A program made the position numbers and the translations under genes. From positions 12,875-70,632 of the forward strand of contig JAKVBA010000030.1 in NCBI GenBank assembly GCA_022447525.1: a stretch of 57,758 nt of DNA, read 5' to 3'. The notes under the pieces were generated by a model. It had not been told where the DNA came from and made no database searches. It saw only the letters and a list, made by a program, of their open reading frames with translations. Position 1 is the stretch's first letter, and every line of letters begins with the position of its first letter. Shown one piece after another: positions 17,129 to 23,834 of this stretch. The DNA comes from Gammaproteobacteria bacterium (GTDB taxonomy: Bacteria; Pseudomonadota; Gammaproteobacteria; Arenicellales; Arenicellaceae).

Positions 17129-19597
17129 ATGGCTAACAAGAAAACCCAAAATATAACCACGGATAAAAATAGTAGCAAGAAGCTTCGAGGTACTAAAGAC
17201 AACGCCGAATTTTCGATCCTCAAGCGTACGGCTGGAGCATTATGGCGCTTTTCTAAGTTAATTTTTGGGAGGGTGGTGTTAGGCTTGGTGGTCTGTTTGA
17301 TTGCTTACACCGCTTATTTGGACGTTATGATAAGGCGCGAATTTGAGGGGCAAAAATGGGCCATACCTGCTCATCTCTATACTCGCCCTTTGGAGCTATA
17401 TCTAGGTCAGACATTTGATGCCCAATTAGTTGAATCTGAATTGAAGGAGCTCGGCTACGTTGGTTCCTCATCGATTAATAGAGTAGGGACATATAATCTT
17501 AGCTCTCAAACTCTCAATGTACATCAAAGAGCATTTCGCTTTTGGGATGAAGACAGACCGCGCCAGAGAATAAGTCTCTCAGTCGTAGACGGGCGAATAG
17601 CTGATATAAAAGTAATAGAGCCGTCTGGCAATTATGAATCAACTGAGATTATTCGGCTAGAACCCAGACTGTTCGGCAGTGTATCGCCTTTAAACCATGA
17701 GGATCGTACCTTGGTAAAGTTAGATGAGGTCCCGCAGGCGCTCATCGACGCATTAATAGCTTACGAGGACAGGCAGTTTTACTCGCACTTCGGATTGAAT
17801 TTTAAGGGATTGGCAAGAGTGGCATTTTATGCAATCAAAACTGGGAAGATAATAGGGGGGGGCAGTTCGATAACTCAGCAGCTAGTCAAAAACTATTTTC
17901 TCACCTCTGAGCGTAGCCTCCGAAGAAAAGTACCCGAGATGATTATGTCAGTATTGCTCGAGGTTCATTACGACAAAAATGAAATTTTGCAAGCTTACAT
18001 CAATGAAGTAAACCTTGGGCAAGCAGGTAACCGAGCTATCCATGGTTTTGGTTTGGCAAGCCGATATTATTACGGGCGACCTCTAAACGAATTGGATCTT
18101 AGCGAGCTAACAACGCTGGTTGCGATTAATAATGCGCCGAGCAGATATAACCCACTTCGTCGTCCTGATAGGGTCGTTAAAAAGCGAGATATTGTTCTGA
18201 AATCCATGCTTGAGGCCAACAAGATAGATGATCGACAATATGAATTGGCCAAAGCATCTGCGCTAAATATCAGTCCCGTCGCAAGTCGCGCGGCGACATT
18301 ATCATATCCAAGTTTTTTGGGGCTGGTCAGAAAGGACTTGAAAGACGCGTACAAAAGTGAAGATCTGCATAGTGAGGGTCTGCAAATCTACACGACGATA
18401 AATCCAAGAGTTCAAGCCGTTCTCGAAACCTCTATTAGTCGTGAGTTGGATCGTATCGAAAAAGACCATAGTTTAGCTGAGGGAACTCTCCAGGCTGCCG
18501 CAGTTGTATTGCGCACCGACAACGGAGAGGTGGCTGCAATGCTTGGAGATCGAAACGCGAGTTTTGCTGGATTTAATCGTGCGTTAAAAGCAAAAAGGCC
18601 GGTAGGCTCATTATTGAAACCCTTTGTCTTTCTGACCGCATTGGAGTCACCAAATCGATACTCTTTAGCAAGTCTATTGCCAGACTCGCCAGTTGTTGTT
18701 GAGCAAAAAGGAAGTCCCGATTGGCAGCCTAAAAATTACGATGGTCGATCACATGGTGATGTCATGATGGTGGAAGCCTTGGCGCAGTCCTACAATTTAG
18801 CGACGGTAAACCTAGGTCTCGCATTGGGTTTAGATAAGGTTATCGATACACTCGAGCGAGTAGGCCATGATCGCTCTGTTAGAGAATTGCCCTCAGTTTT
18901 ACTTGGGGCGGTACCGATGAATACTCTTGATGTGTCTAAAATGTATTTAACGCTTGCGTCTGGCGGATTCAAGATCCCGGTGAAGTCAGTCAGATCAGTG
19001 CTAAGTGGAGAAGGCAAGCCGTTGAATCGATACGCCTTAGATATGGAGCAAGTGATCGAACCCGAATATACGTATTTGATCAATTATGCTCTCCAAGACG
19101 CTGTCCGTAATGGTACCGGCAGAGTGGTATTACGCGGATTTGAGTACGATTATGGGATTGCGGGTAAAACCGGAACCACAAACGACTACAGAGACAGCTG
19201 GTTTGCTGGATTCAGTGGAAACTATTTAACCGTGGTCTGGGTTGGGCGTGATGACAATAAACCAACTAGCTTAACTGGTGCCAGTGGTGCCGCTCGACTG
19301 TGGAAGGGGGTCATGCAGCGTTTGCCTCTGCAGCGACTTGAACTTGGGTTTAGTGAGGAAATTGTTTCCCAGAAATTCTTTTATTCTAAATTGGATGCTA
19401 CTGAGCGTTGCACTGAGCATCGAACATTGCCTGTGTTGCTGAGCTCTTTAGAGCTGGAAAATATGCCTTGCCCGGATAGAATCGAGTATGATGACCGAGA
19501 TTTAGAGGAGTCAAAATATTTCGAGCCGACCGATGAGGAGATGCCAATTGAGCGCAGACCAAGGAAGAAGAGTCTCTGGGAAAAAATTTTTGGCTAG
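17129..19597 (+). CDS. mrcB: Penicillin-binding protein 1B (bifunctional peptidoglycan synthase)
   Basis: An 822-residue class A PBP. A cytoplasmic basic tail and one membrane helix (about residues 44-62) are followed by a UB2H domain (about 80-165), the GT51 glycosyltransferase with catalytic Glu213 in EDRQFYSHFG, and the transpeptidase. Transpeptidase motifs are SLLK with Ser494, SYN at 554-556 and KTG at 680-682. It polymerises lipid II and cross-links peptides in the periplasm. The UB2H domain marks the PBP1b rather than the PBP1a branch, and is the site where Lpo-type activators act. The next gene, 42 bp downstream, encodes a TPR lipoprotein fitting LpoP. Confidence 0.96.
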   Translation: MANKKTQNITTDKNSSKKLRGTKDNAEFSILKRTAGALWRFSKLIFGRVVLGLVVCLIAYTAYLDVMIRREFEGQKWAIPAHLYTRPLELYLGQTFDAQLVESELKELGYVGSSSINRVGTYNLSSQTLNVHQRAFRFWDEDRPRQRISLSVVDGRIADIKVIEPSGNYESTEIIRLEPRLFGSVSPLNHEDRTLVKLDEVPQALIDALIAYEDRQFYSHFGLNFKGLARVAFYAIKTGKIIGGGSSITQQLVKNYFLTSERSLRRKVPEMIMSVLLEVHYDKNEILQAYINEVNLGQAGNRAIHGFGLASRYYYGRPLNELDLSELTTLVAINNAPSRYNPLRRPDRVVKKRDIVLKSMLEANKIDDRQYELAKASALNISPVASRAATLSYPSFLGLVRKDLKDAYKSEDLHSEGLQIYTTINPRVQAVLETSISRELDRIEKDHSLAEGTLQAAAVVLRTDNGEVAAMLGDRNASFAGFNRALKAKRPVGSLLKPFVFLTALESPNRYSLASLLPDSPVVVEQKGSPDWQPKNYDGRSHGDVMMVEALAQSYNLATVNLGLALGLDKVIDTLERVGHDRSVRELPSVLLGAVPMNTLDVSKMYLTLASGGFKIPVKSVRSVLSGEGKPLNRYALDMEQVIEPEYTYLINYALQDAVRNGTGRVVLRGFEYDYGIAGKTGTTNDYRDSWFAGFSGNYLTVVWVGRDDNKPTSLTGASGAARLWKGVMQRLPLQRLELGFSEEIVSQKFFYSKLDATERCTEHRTLPVLLSSLELENMPCPDRIEYDDRDLEESKYFEPTDEEMPIERRPRKKSLWEKIFG

Positions 19598-19639
19598 TTT
19601 GATTCTAAAAATTGGTACTCAACAGGAACTTTAAACAGC

Positions 19640-20161
19640 ATGATTAACTTTAGAAATCCCTTTGCTTTTATTTTTGGGTTTATGGCGATGATGCAGCTCG
19701 CTGGCTGTGCTAGCTCTGCGAGAGTTGCGCCTGATCGGAGCGTTCCTGCACCGATTGAGGAGAGAGCGATAGTTGATGGCAAAGCTTTGCCTCTGCCTGA
19801 AGGGCCAGATTTGCGAATTGAAACCATGCAAGAGAGGAAAGTTGTATCGCCCGTAGTTAAGCGATTAATTGCCTCAGCGCGCTCGCAGACCTTGTCTCAA
19901 GATTGGGATGGCGCCAGCGGTTCACTTGAGAGGGCATTGCGAATTGAGCCAAGAAATCCTAACCTGTGGTCTGCACTCGCCGAAGTGAAATGCGAGCAGG
20001 GAGCTTGGCAAAAGTGTATACAATTGGCAGCAAAGTCGAACACCTTATCTCGGGCTGATAGTTCGCTTAGAAGAAGAAATTGGCATCTGATGGCAACTGC
20101 GCATAAAGCGAATGGCAACAACGAGGCAGCGCAGCAATTTTTCGACAAACTGGCAAAATAG
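19640..20161 (+). CDS. lpoP: TPR lipoprotein, probable PBP1b activator LpoP
   Basis: A 173-residue protein with a lipoprotein signal (hydrophobic FAFIFGFMAMMQLAGC, Cys23), a proline-rich linker (about 25-65), and a helical region (about 75-170) with tetratricopeptide repeats, e.g. WDGASGSLERALRIEPRNPNLW. Gene order mrcB followed by a TPR lipoprotein is that of P. aeruginosa ponB-lpoP, where LpoP is an outer-membrane lipoprotein required for PBP1b activity. The 42-bp spacing suggests co-transcription. The assignment rests on architecture and position; TPR lipoproteins are diverse, so the gene name is a strong inference rather than proven. Confidence 0.75.
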   Translation: MINFRNPFAFIFGFMAMMQLAGCASSARVAPDRSVPAPIEERAIVDGKALPLPEGPDLRIETMQERKVVSPVVKRLIASARSQTLSQDWDGASGSLERALRIEPRNPNLWSALAEVKCEQGAWQKCIQLAAKSNTLSRADSSLRRRNWHLMATAHKANGNNEAAQQFFDKLAK

Positions 20162-20227
20162 TGAGTCTAAATATTAAAAATGACACTGAAGCCATTGATT
20201 TTTCAGTCGAATCACCCGAATGGGTAA

Positions 20228-20256
20228 TAGACCCCTATCTATTTGGGGCTTACTAT
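20228..20256 (+). promoter_or_regulatory. Weak candidate promoter for the structured RNA
   Basis: TAGACC (20228-20233, 4 of 6 matches to the -35 consensus), a 17-nt spacer and TACTAT (20251-20256, 4 of 6). It would start transcription near 20262 and give an RNA of about 190 nt ending at the terminator. The match is weak, and read-through from the mrcB-lpoP operon is an equal possibility. Confidence 0.25.
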
Positions 20257-20261
20257 TATTG

Positions 20262-20450
20262 TCTGGCGTAAAGCCTAAGTTCCTAACGGGGGGACAACAA
20301 GAGGTGCCAACGCTGTAGGGCCTTCTCAAGGTCTTACAAAGGGTCACCTCAAATTAGAAGATGATACGGGTAGGCTATCCAGAACGCGATTGGTTTACCT
20401 ATCGTATCGGGGGGACTAAAGGCAGTGATTGCAAAATCACTGCTTTTTTT
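20262..20450 (+). ncRNA. Candidate structured non-coding RNA (or lpoP 3' UTR) with two G6 motifs
   Basis: No ORF is seen here, but pairing is dense. GAGGTG (20301-20306) pairs with CACCTC (20345-20350), enclosing a GGCCTT/AAGGTC hairpin. GATACG (20363-20368) pairs with CGTATC (20403-20408), extended by TAGG/CCTA. Two unpaired GGGGGGAC motifs (20288-20295 and 20409-20416) each lie next to a helix. A strong terminator ends the element. I cannot match it to 6S, tmRNA, SRP RNA, RNase P RNA or a riboswitch I know. A second locus at 30854-30940 shares the G6 motif and its context. Transcription and strand are inferred from the terminator orientation. Confidence 0.5.
20418..20450 (+). terminator. 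Rho-independent terminator
   Basis: A 9-bp stem GCAGTGATT (20422-20430), loop GCAA, AATCACTGC (20435-20443), followed by seven T. The T-run is only on the plus-strand side, so it ends the transcript carrying the structured element and possibly the mrcB-lpoP operon. Confidence 0.9.
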
Positions 20451-20500
20451 ATCCGCGATCACTCAACAAATAGTTTTAGATAGCTGTTGCAATTGGGAAG

Positions 20501-20968
20501 CTAGTTATAGATAAAAATATATAAATTTAGGCTAGTGGCTAAGCAGAGCCAGGCAAAATAGGGTGCCATTAGCAAGGCCATCGCATGATGTGAGGTTTTT
20601 AGCGATCGAAATATGAATAAGCCGACTAAGCTTGATAGGACGACTAAATTTGCTAGGCCCAACAGTATCCATTGTTGACCAAAAAATATCCAAGACCACA
20701 TCGCATTAAATGCAAGTTGGATAAACCAAAGTTTGAGTAATAGGCCATCGTTTGATTTGCTTGCTTTAAAACCCGTCCAAGCGATCATACAGTACAGAAC
20801 GGTCCAAACCACTGGAAAGGCAATGTTGGGTGGGTTCCATGGTGCTTTATTGAGTTGTTGGTACCATTCCCCTGGAACAAAAAGACCTCCGAATAAGAAC
20901 ACTACCAAGCTCAGAAGCCCATAAAGAAATGGGCTTCTCATCAACACACTAGTAAATTCATTGCCCAT
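20501..20968 (-). CDS. tspO: TspO/MBR family membrane protein
   Basis: A 155-residue protein with five predicted membrane helices. The conserved WYQQLNKAPWNPPNIAFPVVWTVLY segment (split here as WYQQLNKAPWNPP and FPVVWTVLY) and FNAMWSWIFFG identify the TspO/MBR (peripheral benzodiazepine receptor) family, which binds porphyrins and in some bacteria affects stress responses and tetrapyrrole control. The start at 20968 is chosen because GAGGAG stands 6 nt before it; an upstream in-frame codon at 20995 lacks such a site. The gene overlaps the end of the carbonic anhydrase gene by 11 bp, so the two are translationally coupled. Confidence 0.9.
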   Translation of the reverse strand: MGNEFTSVLMRSPFLYGLLSLVVFLFGGLFVPGEWYQQLNKAPWNPPNIAFPVVWTVLYCMIAWTGFKASKSNDGLLLKLWFIQLAFNAMWSWIFFGQQWILLGLANLVVLSSLVGLFIFRSLKTSHHAMALLMAPYFAWLCLATSLNLYIFIYN

Positions 20969-21509
20969 ATTGCTCTCCTCGATACTCTTGCGCAAGTCGT
21001 TTGTAACGTTCTCTATTTATCTCGAAAAATTCTAAGTCCCGTTCGTTGATGTTACGCATTTTTTTTGCCGGTTTCCCTGCCCAGACCTCACCCGATTTGA
21101 CTTGTTTCCCGGGTGTGACAAGCGCACCCGCGGCAATCATCGCGCCTTTCTCTATCAAACAGTCATCCATAATGCACGATTGAATGCCGATAAAAGCATC
21201 ATCCTCTATCGTGCAAGCATGCAATACAGCACTGTGGCCTACCGTTACATTATCTCCAATGTAGGTGCCTTGCCCCATTTCCGCACAATGGATCATAGTT
21301 AGGTCTTGGATATTTGTTCCACTGCCAATACGAATTTCATTGACATCACCTCTGATAACACATCCAAACCATATGCTGGACTCAGCGCCTATTTGTGTGT
21401 CCCCAATGATGGTGGCATCTTGAGCAACAAACACCGAGGGATGAATCTTTGGAAGTACCCCTCGATACGCCAAGATATTTCCTCGTGTCCTGATCTTGCT
21501 AATCATCAT
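20958..21509 (-). CDS. Gamma-class carbonic anhydrase family protein (YrdA/PaaY-like)
   Basis: A 183-residue left-handed beta-helix protein built of hexapeptide repeats (IGDTQIG, IRIGSGTNIQD, TYIGDNVTVGHS). Zinc-ligand histidines expected for gamma carbonic anhydrases are visible in MIHC, GHSAVLHAC. A helical tail (about 155-183) packs along the trimer in this family. The likely reaction is CO2 hydration, but YrdA-type homologues often have weak or no activity. AGGAT seven bases upstream supports the ATG at 21509 over the longer frame to 21563. It is co-transcribed with tspO. Confidence 0.9.
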   Translation of the reverse strand: MMISKIRTRGNILAYRGVLPKIHPSVFVAQDATIIGDTQIGAESSIWFGCVIRGDVNEIRIGSGTNIQDLTMIHCAEMGQGTYIGDNVTVGHSAVLHACTIEDDAFIGIQSCIMDDCLIEKGAMIAAGALVTPGKQVKSGEVWAGKPAKKMRNINERDLEFFEINRERYKRLAQEYRGEQYGQ

Positions 21510-21676
21510 TAATTCATCCTGTGTCACTACCTTGCACGATTCTAATCCAGAGTCGATCAGCATAAAACATTAGGTTAAAATAGTCGCGTAACTTAACAAA
21601 ATATCACAAGCGAAGTGTTTCGGTTGGCAGCCACTCTATTTTCTAACCTTTGCACGCGAGCTTGATCTCCCGCCCT

Positions 21677-22780
21677 ATGAATTCGACTCCATTAACTCGA
21701 TATCACGAAGACCTGGCAAGACCAGACTTTGAGCCTGATCAAGCGCAAAAACTGGCCGTCGACAATCTTCAAAGGTTGTACGAAGACTTGTTGAATTACC
21801 AGCCCGAAAAGCAGAGTTTCTTGCAAAAGCTAGGGCTAGCAAAATCGTCACCAAAAACACCAATCAGAGGTCTTTATTTTTGGGGAGGTGTGGGTAGGGG
21901 AAAGACTTATTTGGTTGATACATTTTATGACTGCCTGCCTTTTGACAATAAACTTCGTATGCATTTTCACCGTTTTATGCATCGAATACACAACGAGCGC
22001 AAGGAATTGAGAAATGAGGCAGATCCGTTAGTAATTATTGGACGAAGACTTGCAAATGAAGCGCGTATTTTATGTTTTGATGAGTTCGTGGTTCACGATG
22101 TGGCAGATGCTGTTATTTTGGCCAGGCTGCTTAAAGTGCTCTTTGCTGAGGGGGTCAGCTTGGTCGCCACATCGAATGTAGAACCAATCAATTTATACAA
22201 AGGAGGTTTGCAACGCGATTTATTTTTACCAGCCATATCCATGCTCCAACAACACACCGATATTGTGAATATCGATTCGGGTATTGATTATCGTTTACGC
22301 TTTTTAGACCAAGCAGAGATCTATTTTTCTCCCCTCAACGAAAACGCGTTAGAAGGAATGCATTATAATTTTGATCATTTGTCGCCAGATCAGGGTGTAT
22401 CAGGCGCAACGATTGAAATCGAAGGTCGAGATCTCGATTTCGTTAGAAGAGCAGACGGCGTCATCTGGTTTAGGTTTGATGAACTATGTGACGGACCTAG
22501 ATCTCAGGCTGACTATATTGAATTGGCTGTTTGTTTTCATTCAATGTTGCTATCCGACGTGCCCCTGTTGGATCGTCTAAAGGAAGACCAGACTCGTCGA
22601 TTTATTAATTTGGTAGATGTTCTCTATGATCACAATGTAAAGTTAATTATTTCCGCCGAAGTAGAGTCAGACAAGCTATATGTCGGAAGTCGAAATGCGT
22701 TCGAATTTGATCGAACTAAAAGTCGTCTTAAGGAAATGCGATCTCATGATTATTTAGCTTTAGAGCATAAAACAGATTAG
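21677..22780 (+). CDS. zapE: Cell division ATPase ZapE (AFG1 family)
   Basis: A 367-residue AAA-type ATPase from the chosen ATG; an upstream TTG at 21650 would add nine residues. It has Walker A GGVGRGKT (about residue 70), the family-specific MHFHRFMHRIH segment, Walker B ILCFDEF, and sensor-1 region VATSNVEPINLY. E. coli ZapE binds FtsZ and destabilises its polymers during late division, especially under low oxygen or heat. It is convergent with the small secreted protein gene downstream. Confidence 0.94.
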   Translation: MNSTPLTRYHEDLARPDFEPDQAQKLAVDNLQRLYEDLLNYQPEKQSFLQKLGLAKSSPKTPIRGLYFWGGVGRGKTYLVDTFYDCLPFDNKLRMHFHRFMHRIHNERKELRNEADPLVIIGRRLANEARILCFDEFVVHDVADAVILARLLKVLFAEGVSLVATSNVEPINLYKGGLQRDLFLPAISMLQQHTDIVNIDSGIDYRLRFLDQAEIYFSPLNENALEGMHYNFDHLSPDQGVSGATIEIEGRDLDFVRRADGVIWFRFDELCDGPRSQADYIELAVCFHSMLLSDVPLLDRLKEDQTRRFINLVDVLYDHNVKLIISAEVESDKLYVGSRNAFEFDRTKSRLKEMRSHDYLALEHKTD

Positions 22781-22813
22781 CGCTGATCGAGAGCGTCTAT
22801 TTTCAAGCTTATG

Positions 22814-23242
22814 TTAGTCTTGGTGAGTGCAAGACCAAGACTTTACTCTTGGGCCGCGTTGATCCTCATCGATAGCGAACCAACTGTATCCTTGCTGCAG
22901 TATTGATGTGGGCTCGTCATTGTCCTTTCGATTGAACATGACTTTGCTTTGAACTTCGCAACCTTTGTTCTTATATACCTCGCAACTTTGATAGCCATAC
23001 TGCACAGCACGATAAAGTCTCGATCGCTTGCGTAGATTGTGGCACCCAGTCCTCTTGCTTTTTCCCCGCGTGAACCAAAAGCGGCTTTCGATTCCGTCCT
23101 TATTTACGCGATATAAACGCAGATCTTGGAACTTTACACTGACTTCTGCGGTTTCGCCAGCAACGACCTTATTTTCAGAACCGGCAGAGTCTGAAAGTAG
23201 GCATAACGTGGCGATGATTGCAGCGATTACTCTCATATCCAT
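22814..23242 (-). CDS. Secreted hypothetical protein with cysteines
   Basis: A protein of about 142 residues. The Met at 23242 begins a plausible signal peptide (MDMRVIAAIIATLCLLSDSAGS); the frame extends upstream to 23296 but would overlap the neighbouring gene. The mature part has five cysteines (GCHNL, SCEVYKNKGCEVQ, SWSCTHQD), consistent with disulfides in the periplasm. No domain is recognised. It sits 10 bp after the DUF2782-like gene on the same strand and is probably co-transcribed. A hairpin overlaps its 3' end. Confidence 0.6.
   Translation of the reverse strand: MDMRVIAAIIATLCLLSDSAGSENKVVAGETAEVSVKFQDLRLYRVNKDGIESRFWFTRGKSKRTGCHNLRKRSRLYRAVQYGYQSCEVYKNKGCEVQSKVMFNRKDNDEPTSILQQGYSWFAIDEDQRGPRVKSWSCTHQD
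22816..22842. other. Hairpin at the convergent gene ends
   Basis: A 9-bp perfect stem, AGTCTTGGT (22816-22824) and ACCAAGACT (22834-22842), with a 9-nt loop. It lies in the last codons of the minus-strand gene, 36 bp after the zapE stop. There is no good U-tract, so it may slow convergent transcription or protect 3' ends rather than terminate. Confidence 0.4.
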
Positions 23243-23252
23243 TTTTCGCGGG

Positions 23253-23657
23253 CTACCATGAGCCAAGTCGCCATTTGCTGAGTGTAGGAGTGTCATCTAA
23301 CCCATTATCGTCGCTGGCTAGTTGGCCGTCGGAGTCGTTTTCTTCGATTATTTGTTTACTTCCAAAAGAATGTTCGAATTCTATTCGGTAGATCTGACCG
23401 CTCTCTCTACGAGATTCTATGATTTTGGCTGTCCCTAACAGGCTGTCGCTGATCGTCGCCGGCTTGCCTTCATTGTCATTTTTACTTTTGATAGTTTCAA
23501 CTGAGCTCGTTGATTCGTTGTTTATTTCCGCAATCGCGGGTTTACCTTTGGTTTCTTGACCAATGCTCGGTGGGGGTGCGGTCTGAGAGTTAGTAGTTGA
23601 TGGCAGCGTGATAATAAAAATAGAGAGAACTGCAAAGAATTGGTATTTTGCTTTCAT
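23253..23657 (-). CDS. DUF2782-like secreted protein divergent from polA
   Basis: A protein of about 134 residues with a signal peptide (MKAKYQFFAVLSIFIITLPS). A low-complexity middle rich in Asn, Ser and Lys precedes a C-terminal region of about 60 residues. That region, with RESGQIYRIEFEHSFG, an acidic DSDGQL stretch and a terminal WRLGSW, resembles the DUF2782 pattern found beside polA in Pseudomonas and relatives. Function of the family is unknown. The ATG at 23657 is favoured over 23666 because of a GGA site 8 nt upstream. The divergent position relative to polA supports the family call. Confidence 0.65.
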   Translation of the reverse strand: MKAKYQFFAVLSIFIITLPSTTNSQTAPPPSIGQETKGKPAIAEINNESTSSVETIKSKNDNEGKPATISDSLLGTAKIIESRRESGQIYRIEFEHSFGSKQIIEENDSDGQLASDDNGLDDTPTLSKWRLGSW

Positions 23658-23834
23658 AGTAGCCATCCGCGTTTCGATAATATTCGATCATGTTATCATA
23701 TGATCAAATCATTTCAGGGGCATATTTTGGTCATTTTCCATAGAGAATCGAATGGTATTAATGATCACAATAGTTCGCGTCCTGCTCTAAATATCTAGCG
23801 GGATTTACCCGATCAAACTCTTAAAAAAAAGAAA

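Noticed and set aside
20262-20450. Identification of the structured element as 6S RNA.
   Set aside because: The length is similar, but 6S RNA folds as one long stem with a central bubble and has no intrinsic terminator hairpin of this kind. The conserved 6S segments are not present.
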